Source: Streptomyces filipinensis
Lineage (GTDB): Bacteria > Actinomycetota > Actinomycetes > Streptomycetales > Streptomycetaceae
Reading direction: 5' to 3'
Length of the DNA stretch: 64,000 bases
Assembly (NCBI RefSeq): GCF_014649495.1
Contig: NZ_BMTD01000001.1
Span: 1,011,283-1,075,282 of the forward strand
The position numbers were made by a program, and so were the translations under genes. The notes beneath the pieces are model-generated. The model worked only from the letters and a program-made list of their open reading frames with translations, made no database searches and was not told the origin of the DNA. Positions 9,488 to 18,196 of this stretch are shown in pieces (the stretch's first letter is position 1; each line of letters opens with the position of its first letter).

Positions 9488-10849
9488 ATGTCTGTCTTCA
9501 CCGCTGCCGCCGACCAGTCCGTTTGTGCCCCTCTGCCCGTTCTGGGCAGCGATGTCACGGTCCCGCTCGTCACCGGCGGCGAGGTCACCTACGCGGCCCT
9601 CGACTACGCGGCCAGCGCCCCCGCCCTCCAGCGCGTCTGGGACGACGTCGCCGCCTACGCCCCCTACTACGGCAGCGTCCACCGCGGCGCCGGCTACCTC
9701 TCCCAGCTCTCCACCGACCTGTTCGAGAACGCCCGCCGGACGGTCGCGGAATTCCTCGGCTGCCGCGCCGACGACCAGGTGATCTTCACCCGCTCGACCA
9801 CGGACTCGCTCAACCTCCTCGCCCGCGCCCTGCCCGCCGACTGCCAGGTCTTCGTCTTCGAGACCGAGCACCACGCCTCCCTGCTGCCCTGGCAGGACGC
9901 GCACGTCACCTACCTCAACGCCCCGCGCAGCCCGCAGCAGGCGGTCACGACCCTGGAGCGGGCCCTCGCCGACCGCGACCCCCACGGACCGGCCCTGGTC
10001 TGCGTCACCGGCGCCTCCAACGTCACCGGCGAACTGTGGCCGGTGCGCGAACTGGCCGCCGCCGCGCACGCCCACGGCGCCCGGATCGTCCTCGACGCCG
10101 CCCAGCTCGCCCCGCACCACCCGGTGCACATCCGCGACCTGGACGTCGACTGGGTCGCCTTCTCGGGCCACAAGCTGTACGCCCCCTTCGGCTCCGGCGT
10201 CCTGGCCGGCCGCGCCGACTGGCTGCGCGGGGCCGAGCCGTACCTCGCGGGCGGCGGCGCCAGCCGCAAGGTGACCCGGCGTCAGGACGGCGGCGTGGAC
10301 GTCGAGTGGCACGAGAGCGCCGCCCGCCACGAGGCCGGCTCCCCGAACGTCATCGGCGCCTACTCCATCGCGTCGGCCTGCAAGGCGCTCACCGGGGCCG
10401 GCTGGGACGCCCTGGTCGCCCGCGAGCAGCACCTGATCGCCAAGGTCCGCGAGGGCCTGGCCGGGGTTCCCGAGGTGCGGGTGCTGTCCCTGTTCGGCGA
10501 CGACGCCCCGCGCGTCGGCGTGATCTCCTTCGTCGTCGAGGGCTGGAACAGCTCCCACTTCGCCGCGGCGCTCTCCGCCGAGTACGGCATCGGCGTCCGC
10601 GACGGCCTCTTCTGCGCCCACCCCCTGGTCCGCACCCTCCTCGGCAGCGACCCCCAGACCCAGGGCGAGTGCGGCGCCCCCGAGGCCGCGCCGGGCGAGA
10701 AGTCCCTCAACGCCATCCGCGTCAGCTTCGGCGCGGGCACTCCCGACGAACACGTCGAGCGGTTCGTCAGCGCGGTCAGGGAACTGGTGACCGAGGGCGC
10801 CAAGTGGACGTACCGGACGGAGGACGGCCGCTGCGTCCCGGCGGTGTGA
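9488..10849 (+). CDS. Class V aminotransferase, cysteine desulfurase-like
   Basis: This is a PLP enzyme of the NifS/SufS fold with 453 residues. The PLP lysine is Lys229 in FSGHKLYAPFGSG, preceded by the aspartate region VLDAAQLAPHHPV. Early motifs include RSTTDSLNLLARAL and the ETEHHAS histidine segment. The SAM-IV riboswitch in its leader points to sulfur amino acid or SAM-linked metabolism, for example desulfuration of cysteine or a related thiol; the exact substrate cannot be read from sequence. ATG 9488 follows GGAG at 9476-9479. A strong terminator follows at 10890. Confidence 0.88.
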   Translation: MSVFTAAADQSVCAPLPVLGSDVTVPLVTGGEVTYAALDYAASAPALQRVWDDVAAYAPYYGSVHRGAGYLSQLSTDLFENARRTVAEFLGCRADDQVIFTRSTTDSLNLLARALPADCQVFVFETEHHASLLPWQDAHVTYLNAPRSPQQAVTTLERALADRDPHGPALVCVTGASNVTGELWPVRELAAAAHAHGARIVLDAAQLAPHHPVHIRDLDVDWVAFSGHKLYAPFGSGVLAGRADWLRGAEPYLAGGGASRKVTRRQDGGVDVEWHESAARHEAGSPNVIGAYSIASACKALTGAGWDALVAREQHLIAKVREGLAGVPEVRVLSLFGDDAPRVGVISFVVEGWNSSHFAAALSAEYGIGVRDGLFCAHPLVRTLLGSDPQTQGECGAPEAAPGEKSLNAIRVSFGAGTPDEHVERFVSAVRELVTEGAKWTYRTEDGRCVPAV

Positions 10850-10889
10850 CCGTCTCCCGCTCGCCGTGCAAGCCGTCCGGACCGGACGC

Positions 10890-10924
10890 GCCGAGGACCG
10901 CACCTTCCGGGTGCGGTCCTCGGC
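10890..10924 (+). terminator. Terminator after the aminotransferase
   Basis: A 15-bp stem (10890-10904 with 10910-10924, GCCGAGGACCGCACC and its complement) encloses loop TTCCG, 40 bases past the stop codon. Confidence 0.88.
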
Positions 10925-10959
10925 ACGAGGCCGGGCGGCGAAGACGGTCGGCGGCACCT

Positions 10960-11620
10960 CGGCTCCCGCGCCGGCGACGCGCGCCGGCTGACCGCCGTGA
11001 GCACGTCGGTCAGCGGGCAGTGGACCCGCACCCTCCGGGAGAGGGGGTACGCCGTCCCGGTCCTGCCCGGTGACGACGTGCTGGTCTCGTTCGGCGGCAC
11101 GGGCGCGGGCGGACTGCGCCGCTACCCCGCCGACGGCAGCGCCCGGTGGACCGCCACGGCCCCGGGCGGGCCCACCGGCACCCCGGTCGTGGCGGGAGAC
11201 GTGGGCCCGCGCGGGCGGTCACGGCGATGCCCTGCTCGGACTGGACGCGCGGGACGGATCGCCGGGGTGGAAGGTGTCCACGGGCGCCGAGGTGACCGCC
11301 CTCGCCCTGGCGGCACCACCCTGTTCGCCGGCCCCGCCGCCCGGCGCGAGGGCTTCCGGGTCCTGGACGGCCGACGGCTCGAAGGCCTGGGGCCGTCACA
11401 TCGAGGGCGGCCCGGACGCACCCCCACGGTGGCGGCCGGCGAGACCGTCTACGCGCGCGTCTCGGACCAGGTGCCCGCCCCGGACCTGAACGGCCGCGAG
11501 CGCTGGACCGCGCCCCTGGGCCACAGCGCCGGCCCCGACCGGCACACCCCCGTCGTCCGCGGCCGCCGCCTCTGCATGCCCTCGGGCACCGGTGTCGCGG
11601 CCGCGGACATCACCCGCTGA
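10960..11620 (+). pseudogene. Decayed PQQ-like beta-propeller gene
   Basis: Propeller-like blade signatures run through this stretch but switch reading frame several times. One frame gives RRYPADGSARWTATAPGG then TPVVAGD; a second gives GDALLGLDARDGSPGWKVST; the first resumes with TTLFAGPAARREGF; later TPTVAAGETVYARV, then LNGRERWTAPLGH and a stop at 11618-11620. No single frame carries the whole pattern, so a 207-residue reading from GTG 10997 is not an intact protein. Similar propellers occur as C-terminal domains of Streptomyces AfsK-like kinases and as PQQ-like lipoproteins. Sequencing error at several points is the alternative but seems unlikely. Confidence 0.65.
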
Positions 11621-11632
11621 GCGATGCCGGTC

Positions 11633-11914
11633 CTAGTTGTCCAGGCCGATCGCGAACGCGGCCTCCAGGTCGTGCTGGGAGTACGTGCGGAACGCGACGT
11701 GCGTGTCCGTGGCCTCCACGCCGGGGATCTTGCTGATCCGGCCGGGGATGACCTCGGCGAGGTCCTCGTGCCGGCCGACCCGGACCATGGCGATCAGGTC
11801 GTAGGTGCCGGTGACCGAGAAGACCTCGCTGACGCTCTCCAGCGCGGCGATCTGCTCCGCGATCTCGGGGATCCGGTCCACGCTGGTCTTGATGAGGACG
11901 ATCGCGGTGATCAC
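11633..11914 (-). CDS. Stand-alone Lrp/AsnC ligand-binding (RAM) domain protein
   Basis: The 93 residues form one RAM domain (ITAIVLIKTSVDRIPEIAEQ, then VSVTGTYDLIAMVRV) with no helix-turn-helix. Stand-alone RAM proteins bind amino acids or modify full-length Lrp regulators. The GTG start at 11914 overlaps the rhomboid stop by four bases (GTGA), so the two are co-translated. Its ligand is unknown. The position close to trpD is conserved in Streptomyces as far as I recall. Confidence 0.9.
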   Translation of the reverse strand: MITAIVLIKTSVDRIPEIAEQIAALESVSEVFSVTGTYDLIAMVRVGRHEDLAEVIPGRISKIPGVEATDTHVAFRTYSQHDLEAAFAIGLDN

Positions 11915-12654
11915 GGCTGGTTCTCTCCCTCGGGTGCCGGAGCTGGGGCGGACCTCACTCTAGCCGCACGGCCGTAGCGGACCCACGCGTAGCCGAAGCC
12001 CAGCCCGAAGCCGACCAGGTGGGCCAGATACGCCACCCCGGGGCCGTCGGAGGCCTGCCCCGCCGCCGCCCACTGCAGCGCCGCCCAGAACGGCAGCACG
12101 ACCCACGCCGGGAAGCGCAGCGGCAGGAAGAACAGGAAGGGAAGAAGACTGGTCACGCGGGCGCGTGGGAACAGGTAGAGGAACGCTCCGAGGACCGCCG
12201 AGATCGCCCCGGACGCGCCGACCAGCGACTGCTCGGAGGCGGCGTTGGCGGCCGCGTAGCCCAGCAGGGCCAGGTAGCCGCAGCCCACGTAGAAGAGGGT
12301 GAACTCCACCCGGCCCATCCGTTCCTCGGTCATCACGCCGAAGACGAAGAGGAAGAGCATGTTGCCGAGCAGATGCACCCAGCTGCCGTGCACGAACAGC
12401 GCCGTGGCGGGAGTGAGGGCGGCGCGCGCCGGTCTGGCGAACAGCTCGGCCGGCACCACGCCCCAGCGCCGGAAGTACGCCCGTTGCGCGGCGAGCAGCG
12501 CGTCCCCGGAGCCGTACCCCAGGGTGAGCCCCGAGGCCGGGCCCAGGGCGAAGAGCAGACAGCACAGACCGATGAGGACGTATGTCATGGGCGCCGGTGT
12601 GTTCCGGACCGCTCTGAGGGCCCTGCCGGCCGCCGTGCTCCACTCGCTGATCAT
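11911..12654 (-). CDS. Rhomboid family intramembrane serine protease
   Basis: The protease cleaves substrates within the membrane. It has 247 residues if it starts at ATG 12654 (MISEWSTAAG); a second methionine 22 codons later (MTYVLIG) is possible. The catalytic serine is Ser148 in GASGA and the catalytic histidine is His212 in YLAHLVGF. HGSWVHLLGNMLFLFVFG forms the helix with the oxyanion-side residues. About six transmembrane helices are visible. A longer open frame upstream is antisense to the neighbouring genes and is not used. It is followed by the overlapping RAM-domain gene. The physiological substrate is unknown. Confidence 0.88.
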   Translation of the reverse strand: MISEWSTAAGRALRAVRNTPAPMTYVLIGLCCLLFALGPASGLTLGYGSGDALLAAQRAYFRRWGVVPAELFARPARAALTPATALFVHGSWVHLLGNMLFLFVFGVMTEERMGRVEFTLFYVGCGYLALLGYAAANAASEQSLVGASGAISAVLGAFLYLFPRARVTSLLPFLFFLPLRFPAWVVLPFWAALQWAAAGQASDGPGVAYLAHLVGFGLGFGYAWVRYGRAARVRSAPAPAPEGENQP

Positions 12655-12807
12655 GAACACAGAGCATGACGTAACGGGACGCAAGCCGACAGACCGCCTC
12701 GCCGCCGTGGACGGACGGGCGGCGAGTCCCCGGCAGGCCGTAGGGTTACGGCCACACGCGTCGGCCGGCGGCGCGGGAGCGAGACGAGAAGGAAGCGGAC
12801 AGCCACG

Positions 12808-13047
12808 ATGACGGTTCCCCTGCCGACCGCGACGACCCGTTGGCGCTGCACCCTGTGCGGCAACCTCACCCGGTTCGACGTGACCCGTTCCTCGAAGGTC
12901 GTCGAGTACGTCCACCTCGACCTCGCGGGCGAGCCGACGGTGGAGGAGCGCGAGGTGGTCAGTGAGACCATCGAGTCGGTGCGCTGCCGCTGGTGCAACG
13001 CGGTGGACCAGGTGGAACTCGTGGACAGGCCGGGTGCCGGCTCCTGA
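12808..13047 (+). CDS. Small zinc-ribbon protein
   Basis: The 79-residue protein has two CxxC pairs, Cys14/Cys17 (WRCTLCGN) and Cys59/Cys62 (RCRWCN), which should hold one zinc. The middle has an acidic strand-rich region. I do not recognise a function. It is divergent from the rhomboid gene and 79 bases upstream of the NYN-domain gene, with which it may be co-transcribed. ATG 12808 is preceded by the purine-rich GAAGGAAG at 12787-12794. Confidence 0.78.
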   Translation: MTVPLPTATTRWRCTLCGNLTRFDVTRSSKVVEYVHLDLAGEPTVEEREVVSETIESVRCRWCNAVDQVELVDRPGAGS

Positions 13048-13065
13048 GCGGGGCGGCCCGCAGAA

Positions 13066-13113
13066 GCGCAGTGGAAGCGACGCGGTGGAAGTGACGCCGT
13101 AGAAGTGAAGTAG
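13066..13113. repeat. Three imperfect 15-bp direct repeats
   Basis: The units CAGTGGAAGCGACGC, GGTGGAAGTGACGCC and GTAGAAGTGAAGTAG follow one another in the gap before the NYN-domain gene. There is no further sign of function. Confidence 0.45.
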
Positions 13114-13126
13114 TGGGGTGTGACGG

Positions 13127-14470
13127 ATGGTGGAGACCGCAGGCGGGGGGCCGGGCGACGGCACCGCTGAGGTGCTTGACCGTCCGCTGCCCGACGGCGT
13201 GCGCCGGCGGGTCGTGCAGATCGTCTCGGACGGCTTCGGCGGGCTGACCGTGGCGGAACTGCCCGCCCAGCTGCGGCAGTACGCCCGGTTCGCCCCCAAT
13301 CGCCGGGCGAAGTTCGCCGGGAACGCGATGGCGGCGGCGCTGGAGACCGATCCGCTGTTCCGGCAGCGGATCGGGGAGAAGTTCAGAGAGGCCCAGCCGG
13401 AACTCGCCGGCGCCCTGGACTCCGGCCCCCCGCCCCCGGCCGCGGATCCGCTCGACGTCGCGGCCGCGGCCTACGTGCTGCGCCCGGCGGGCTGGGTGAA
13501 GCTCGTCACCGCGGCCGGCGAGGAGGCCCAGCGCGCGGATGCCGAGCGGGCGGACGAGGAGAGCCGAGCGGAGCTGGAGCGGCTGCGCGCCGAGCTGGCC
13601 CAGGCCCGCGACCACACCCGCGCCGAGACCGAACGGCTGCGTACGGAGCTGGAGTCGGCGAAGAAGGAAGCCGAATCGCTTCACCGCAAACTCCGGGCCG
13701 CCCTCAGCGACGTCAAGCGCGGCGAGGCGGCCCTGCGCAAGGTCCAGGGCGAGAGCGACGCCGTACGCACGGAGGCCCACCGGCAGGTGTCGGCCGCCGA
13801 GAGCGAGTCCCGCCGGCTCAAGGCCCGCCTGGGCGAGGCGGAGGCCGCGCTGGAGGCCACCCGCCGCGCGGCCCGCGAGGGCCGCAGCGTGGAGGACATG
13901 AGGGTGCGGCTGCTGCTGGACACCCTGCTGGAGGCCACCCAGGGGCTGCGCCGTGAACTCGCCCTGCCTCCGGTGTCCGTGCGGCCCGCCGAGACGGTCG
14001 ACGCGGTCGAACCAGGACGCATGACCCCGAAGGACATCGCGGCGCGCGCCCTGTCGGAGCACGATCCGGCCATCCTCGACCAGTTGCTCGCGCTGCCCCA
14101 GGCGCATCTGGTGGTCGACGGCTACAACGTCACCAAGACCGGCTACCCGCAGATGCCGCTGGAGAAGCAGCGGCTCAGGCTGCTCGGCCAGCTGTCGGCG
14201 CTGGCCGCCCAGACCGGCGCCGAGGTGACGTGCGTCTTCGACGGTGCCGAACTGGCCGCCCCGGTCCTGCTCGCGCCTCCACGCGGGGTCAGGGTGCTGT
14301 TCTCCAAGCCGGGCGTCACGGCGGATGAGCTGATCCGCCAGCTCGTGCGCGCCGAGCCGCCGGGCCGTCCGGTCATCGTCGCCTCCACGGACCGGGAGGT
14401 GGCCGACGGGGTCGCCAAGGCGGGTGCCCGTCCCGTCGCCTCTGCGGTGCTTCTCAAGCGCTTGTCCTGA
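13127..14470 (+). CDS. NYN (YacP-like) domain RNA-binding protein
   Basis: The 447 residues comprise an N-terminal region, a long charged coiled coil (about 140-260, rich in AERLRTELESAKKEAE-type heptads), and a C-terminal PIN-like NYN domain starting at LVVDGYNVTKTGYP. In the NYN domain DGYN, CVFDGAE and ASTDREVADG supply the acidic residues expected for metal-dependent RNA cleavage. YacP-like proteins are linked to RNA turnover; this assignment is by family only. ATG 13127 has a weak ribosome site. A short hairpin at 14479-14497 follows the stop. Confidence 0.85.
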   Translation: MVETAGGGPGDGTAEVLDRPLPDGVRRRVVQIVSDGFGGLTVAELPAQLRQYARFAPNRRAKFAGNAMAAALETDPLFRQRIGEKFREAQPELAGALDSGPPPPAADPLDVAAAAYVLRPAGWVKLVTAAGEEAQRADAERADEESRAELERLRAELAQARDHTRAETERLRTELESAKKEAESLHRKLRAALSDVKRGEAALRKVQGESDAVRTEAHRQVSAAESESRRLKARLGEAEAALEATRRAAREGRSVEDMRVRLLLDTLLEATQGLRRELALPPVSVRPAETVDAVEPGRMTPKDIAARALSEHDPAILDQLLALPQAHLVVDGYNVTKTGYPQMPLEKQRLRLLGQLSALAAQTGAEVTCVFDGAELAAPVLLAPPRGVRVLFSKPGVTADELIRQLVRAEPPGRPVIVASTDREVADGVAKAGARPVASAVLLKRLS

Positions 14471-14478
14471 AGGTCCAA

Positions 14479-14497
14479 CGGGCATAGCTAATGCCCG
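14479..14497 (+). terminator. Short hairpin after the NYN-domain gene
   Basis: CGGGCAT (14479-14485) pairs with ATGCCCG (14491-14497) around AGCTA, eight bases past the stop. The stem is only 7 bp, so it is a weak terminator candidate. Confidence 0.4.
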
Positions 14498-14599
14498 AAT
14501 TGGCAGCATCTTCACGCAACGTAGTGTCCATCGCGGATCACTGCATGTGAGTTCTGTGCAAAGAATGCATTGCGTGACAGGATTTTCTGCTGAGAGGAT

Positions 14600-14629
14600 T
14601 TGAACTGATCACAACTGGGTCACTAGGGT
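14600..14629 (+). promoter_or_regulatory. HrdB-type promoter of the first NlpC/P60 gene
   Basis: TTGAAC (14600-14605) and TAGGGT (14624-14629) are separated by 18 bases, giving a start near 14636 and a leader of about 55 bases that contains a TCAC direct repeat. Confidence 0.6.
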
Positions 14630-14690
14630 CTGGGCTCGAACCTCCGAACGGGTGATCACTCACTCACTCACAAGAAGGAGTTCGTCCTCC

Positions 14691-15719
14691 GTGGCGTCCC
14701 ACCGTCGACCCAAGCAGCCGAGTCGCGCCCGCGTGACCGTGCTGACCACCGCAGCCGCCGCAGCCGTCGTCCTGAGCGCGAACGCCGCCAACGCCGCGCC
14801 GAAGCTCAGCAAGGACCAGGTCAAGGCCAAGGTCGACAAGCTGTACGAGGAGGCCGAGCAGGCCACCGAGAAGTACAACGGGGCGAAGGAGAAGCAGCAG
14901 AAGCTGCAGAAGGAAATATCCACGATCCAGGACAACGTCGCCCGCGGCCAGCAGGACCTGAACAAGCTGCGCGACGGCCTGGGCTCGCTGGCCACCTCGC
15001 AGTACCGCTCCGGTGGCATCGACCCCTCGGTCCAGCTGTTCCTGTCCTCCAACCCGGACGACTTCCTCGACAAGGCCTCCACGCTCGACCAGTTGAGCGC
15101 CCAGCAGGTCGACTCCCTGAAGAAAATCCAGGACAAACAGCGCGAACTGGCCCAGGAGCGCGCCGAGGCCACCGAGAAGCTCAAGGACCTCTCCTCCACG
15201 CGCACCCAGCTGGAGAAGAAGAAGAAAGAGGTACAGGGCAAGCTCGCCGAGGCGCAGCAGCTCCTCAACACCCTGACGGCCAAGGAGAAGGCGGACCTGG
15301 CCGCCCAGCAGCAGCGGGCCGACCGCTCCTCCAGTGCCCGCGTGAACCTCGGCGACACCCCGCCGGCCTCCGACCGTGCCGGCGCGGCGTTCTCCGCCGC
15401 CCAGAGCCAGATCGGCAAGCCCTACGTCTACGGCGCCACCGGCCCGTCCTCCTTCGACTGCTCGGGCCTGACCTCCTGGGCCTACGCCCAGGCCGGCGTC
15501 TCCATCCCGCGCACCTCGGAGCAGCAGGCGAACATCGGCACCCGGATCAGCTCGGTCAACGACCTGCAGGTCGGCGACCTGGTGTTCTTCTACGGCGACC
15601 TGCACCACGTGGGCCTCTACGCCGGCAACGGCCAGGTGCTGCACGCCCCGCACACCGGTGCCGTGGTCCGCTACGAGGCGATGGCCGACATGCCGTTCCA
15701 GTTCGGCGTCCGGGTCTGA
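14691..15719 (+). CDS. Secreted NlpC/P60 peptidoglycan endopeptidase (first of a tandem pair)
   Basis: This is an exported cell-wall hydrolase of 342 residues. A long signal peptide ends near ANAAP. A coiled-coil region (about 40-215) precedes the NlpC/P60 domain, whose catalytic cysteine is Cys257 in FDCSGLTSW, with HHVGLYAG as the histidine site. The architecture matches mycobacterial RipA/RipC-like proteins. The start is GTG 14691, with AAGGAG ten bases upstream; an upstream start at 14652 would put extra residues before the ribosome site and is rejected. It is followed by a same-sized paralogue. Confidence 0.93.
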   Translation: MASHRRPKQPSRARVTVLTTAAAAAVVLSANAANAAPKLSKDQVKAKVDKLYEEAEQATEKYNGAKEKQQKLQKEISTIQDNVARGQQDLNKLRDGLGSLATSQYRSGGIDPSVQLFLSSNPDDFLDKASTLDQLSAQQVDSLKKIQDKQRELAQERAEATEKLKDLSSTRTQLEKKKKEVQGKLAEAQQLLNTLTAKEKADLAAQQQRADRSSSARVNLGDTPPASDRAGAAFSAAQSQIGKPYVYGATGPSSFDCSGLTSWAYAQAGVSIPRTSEQQANIGTRISSVNDLQVGDLVFFYGDLHHVGLYAGNGQVLHAPHTGAVVRYEAMADMPFQFGVRV

Positions 15720-15785
15720 GCAAACACCGACACCCGGAAACGGTGACGTCCGAACGGGCGAATCCCGCGTACCGAGGCTGACTCC

Positions 15786-15821
15786 ACGCCCCGCCACTGA
15801 CCTGCGTCAGCGGCGGGGCGT
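15786..15821 (+). terminator. Terminator between the two NlpC/P60 genes
   Basis: The arms 15786-15800 and 15807-15821 (ACGCCCCGCC then CTGA) pair with one mismatch around a six-base loop, 66 bases past the first stop. The paralogues are therefore probably separate transcripts. Confidence 0.8.
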
Positions 15822-15957
15822 CACCCGTTGTTGCCGTCGCCGGCTTTGGTCGGCGCCCTTCCCTGCGGCTACTGTCTGCCGCGTTTCCCCGGCGCCGGGG
15901 CCTCCCCGTCCCCAGGCGCCGGGGGAGCGGTATCCGTCCGCCAGCAGAAGGACTGCC

Positions 15958-16986
15958 GTGGGGTCTCATCGCCGCCTTGCCTCGTCCGGGTTCGACCGGG
16001 GTGCCGCCGCCCTGTGCGTGCTGTCGGCCGCGGCCGCCGCGCTCGGCGCCGTACCGGCGCACGCGGCGCCGCACGAGGGTGCCCGTGCCGAGGTGGACCG
16101 GCTCTACCAGGAGGCCGAGCAGGCGACCCAGGCCTACGACAAGGCCCAGGAGCAGGAGGGCGCGCTGCGCCGCGAGGTGCAGGGCGCCCAGGACCACGTC
16201 GCGCGGCTGCAGCAGCACATCAACACCCTGCGCGAGCAGCTCGGTTCGCTGGCGGGCGCCCAGTACCGCGCGGGCGCCATCGACCCGGCCGTCGCGCTGC
16301 TCCTCTCCGACGACCCTGCCGAGTACCTCGACAAGGCGTCCACCCTCGACCGCATCGGCGCCCAGCAGGTCGACCGGCTGCGCGAGTTGCGGTCCGCGCT
16401 GCGGGGCCTCTCCCAGGAGCGCGCGGAGGCGGCCGGGAAGCTCGGCGCGCTGGAGGACAGCCGCAAGGCGGTGGCCACGCACAAGCGGACCGTGGAGACC
16501 AAGCTCGCCAGGGCCCGGCAGCTGCTCAACTCCCTGTCCGCCGCCGACCGCGCCGCCTACCACCGGGCCTCGCGCTCCGACGGCCCCGACCGCCTCGACC
16601 TGCCCGACCTGCCGGATCTGGCCGGTGCCGTCCTGCCCGACGCCCGCGCCGCCGCCGCGGTGGCCGCCGCCCGCTCCGCCCTCGGCCGCCCGTACGTGTG
16701 GGGCGCCAACGGCCCCTCGGGCTTCGACTGTTCGGGCCTGATGCAGTGGTCGTACGCGCACGCCGGGATCCAGCTGCCGCGCACCTCGCAGGAGCAGCGC
16801 TTCGCCGGCCGGCAGATCCCGCTGTCCGAGGCCCGACCCGGCGACCTGGTGGTCTACCGCTCCGACGCCAGCCATGTGGGGATGTACGTCGGCAACGGCC
16901 AGGTCATCCACGCGCCCTATCCGGGAGCGGCGGTGCGCTACGACCCGGTCGGGATGATGCCGATCTCCTCGGTGACCAGGCCCTGA
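15958..16986 (+). CDS. Secreted NlpC/P60 peptidoglycan endopeptidase (second of a tandem pair)
   Basis: This is a paralogue of the gene just upstream, with the same length (342 residues) and layout: signal peptide to about AHAAP, coiled coil, then NlpC/P60 domain with Cys258 in FDCSGLMQWSY and SHVGMYVG. Shared segments such as EEAEQAT-like, GAIDP, LDKASTLD and GQVIHAP/GQVLHAP show duplication. It has a proline/aspartate-rich linker (DLPDLPDL) before the catalytic domain that the first copy lacks. GTG 15958 is preceded by AAGGA at 15948-15952. Confidence 0.92.
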   Translation: MGSHRRLASSGFDRGAAALCVLSAAAAALGAVPAHAAPHEGARAEVDRLYQEAEQATQAYDKAQEQEGALRREVQGAQDHVARLQQHINTLREQLGSLAGAQYRAGAIDPAVALLLSDDPAEYLDKASTLDRIGAQQVDRLRELRSALRGLSQERAEAAGKLGALEDSRKAVATHKRTVETKLARARQLLNSLSAADRAAYHRASRSDGPDRLDLPDLPDLAGAVLPDARAAAAVAAARSALGRPYVWGANGPSGFDCSGLMQWSYAHAGIQLPRTSQEQRFAGRQIPLSEARPGDLVVYRSDASHVGMYVGNGQVIHAPYPGAAVRYDPVGMMPISSVTRP

Positions 16987-17002
16987 CCGCGCCGCTCACC
17001 GT

Positions 17003-17008
17003 TACGAT
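17003..17008 (+). promoter_or_regulatory. -10 element before the zinc-peptidase lipoprotein
   Basis: TACGAT ends six bases before ATG 17015, fitting a leaderless or very short-leader start. Confidence 0.4.
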
Positions 17009-17014
17009 CGGGAA

Positions 17015-18196
17015 ATGGCTGGTCGCAGACGGGGGTGGAGCATCGGGGCCGTGGTCCTCGGTCTGCTGCTGCCCCTGACCGGGTGCGGTGGCACGGGGAC
17101 CGACGCGGCCCGCGCCGAGGTGCAGCACCTGCTCGACCGGCGCTCCGCCGCCCTCCTCGGCCACGACGAGACGGCGTACGGCGCGACGGGCAGCCGGACC
17201 GAGTACACCCGGCTGCGCGCCCTCCCGCTGGCCTCCTGGAGCTACCAGGTCACCGCCCTGCGCCGCACCTCCTCCGGCGCCACCGCCGACGCCGACCTGA
17301 ACTTCCGCGTCGCCGGGTACGACAGGGCGCCGGTCGACGTCCGGCGCACCCTCGCCCTGGGCCGCACCGCCGACGGCATGTGGTACGTCACCTCCGACAG
17401 GCCCGCGAAGGGCGCCGGGCAGCAGTTGTGGGACCAGGGCCCGGTGACCGCCGTGAAGGGCGCGCACAGCCTGGTGCTGGGCACCGGCCGGACGGCCGCG
17501 CTGAGCGGTTACGCCGCACTGGCCGACCGCGCCGTCCCGGCCGTGTCCCGGGCCTGGGGCACCGGCTGGAGCCGCCATGTCGTCGTCCTCGTCCCGCGGT
17601 CCCTGCAGGCGATGGGGGCACTGCTCGGCTCGCCCGCCGCCAACTACCGGGGCATCGCGGCCGTCACCACCGGTGAGGCGGGGGGCTCGGGCCGGGCGCC
17701 CGCGGACCGGGTGGTCGTCAACCCGGAGGCGTACGCCGCCCTCGGTGACATCGGCAAGCAGGTGGTGCTCACCCATGAGACCACCCATGTGGCCACCCGC
17801 GCCCACACCACCGCAGCCACCCCGCTGTGGCTCTCCGAGGGCTATGCCGACTGGATCGGCTACCTCGGCACCGGCCGCACCCCCGCCGAGGCCGCGCCGG
17901 AGCTGTCCCGCGCCGTCCGGGACGGCCACGCCCCCACGAGGCTCCCCTCCGACAAGGACTTCGGCTTCACCAGCGACCCGGCCGAGCTGGCGCAGGCCTA
18001 CGAGGGCGGCTGGCTGGCGTGCCGGATGGTCGCCGCCCACTTGGGCACCGCCCGGCTCGGCGCCTTCTACCGCGCCGTGGGCGCCCACGACAAGCGGGCG
18101 GGCGCGGTCGAGGACGCCCTGAAGAAGGTGCTCGGCACCACGCCGGAGGCGTTCACCGAGCGGTGGCGCGCCTATGTCAGGACGCAGCTCGGCTGA
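17015..18196 (+). CDS. Putative lipoprotein zinc metallopeptidase (HExxH)
   Basis: The 393-residue protein starts with a lipoprotein signal (LTGC, Cys24). The zinc motif is HETTH (254-258) and a third ligand candidate is Glu275 in WLSEGYADW, the pattern of gluzincin-type peptidases. The first 200 residues resemble an NTF2-like or cell-surface module. The substrate is unknown; surface location suggests extracellular proteins or wall peptides. It ends 20 bases inside the opposite-strand PadR remnant. Confidence 0.8.
   Translation: MAGRRRGWSIGAVVLGLLLPLTGCGGTGTDAARAEVQHLLDRRSAALLGHDETAYGATGSRTEYTRLRALPLASWSYQVTALRRTSSGATADADLNFRVAGYDRAPVDVRRTLALGRTADGMWYVTSDRPAKGAGQQLWDQGPVTAVKGAHSLVLGTGRTAALSGYAALADRAVPAVSRAWGTGWSRHVVVLVPRSLQAMGALLGSPAANYRGIAAVTTGEAGGSGRAPADRVVVNPEAYAALGDIGKQVVLTHETTHVATRAHTTAATPLWLSEGYADWIGYLGTGRTPAEAAPELSRAVRDGHAPTRLPSDKDFGFTSDPAELAQAYEGGWLACRMVAAHLGTARLGAFYRAVGAHDKRAGAVEDALKKVLGTTPEAFTERWRAYVRTQLG

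Noticed and set aside
10997..11620. Intact 207-residue protein from GTG 10997
   Set aside because: The beta-propeller motifs change frame inside it, so it is treated as a pseudogene.
14471..14690. c-di-AMP (ydaO-type) riboswitch before the NlpC/P60 gene
   Set aside because: Known for related Streptomyces genes, but the conserved aptamer blocks are absent here and the predicted leader is only about 55 bases.
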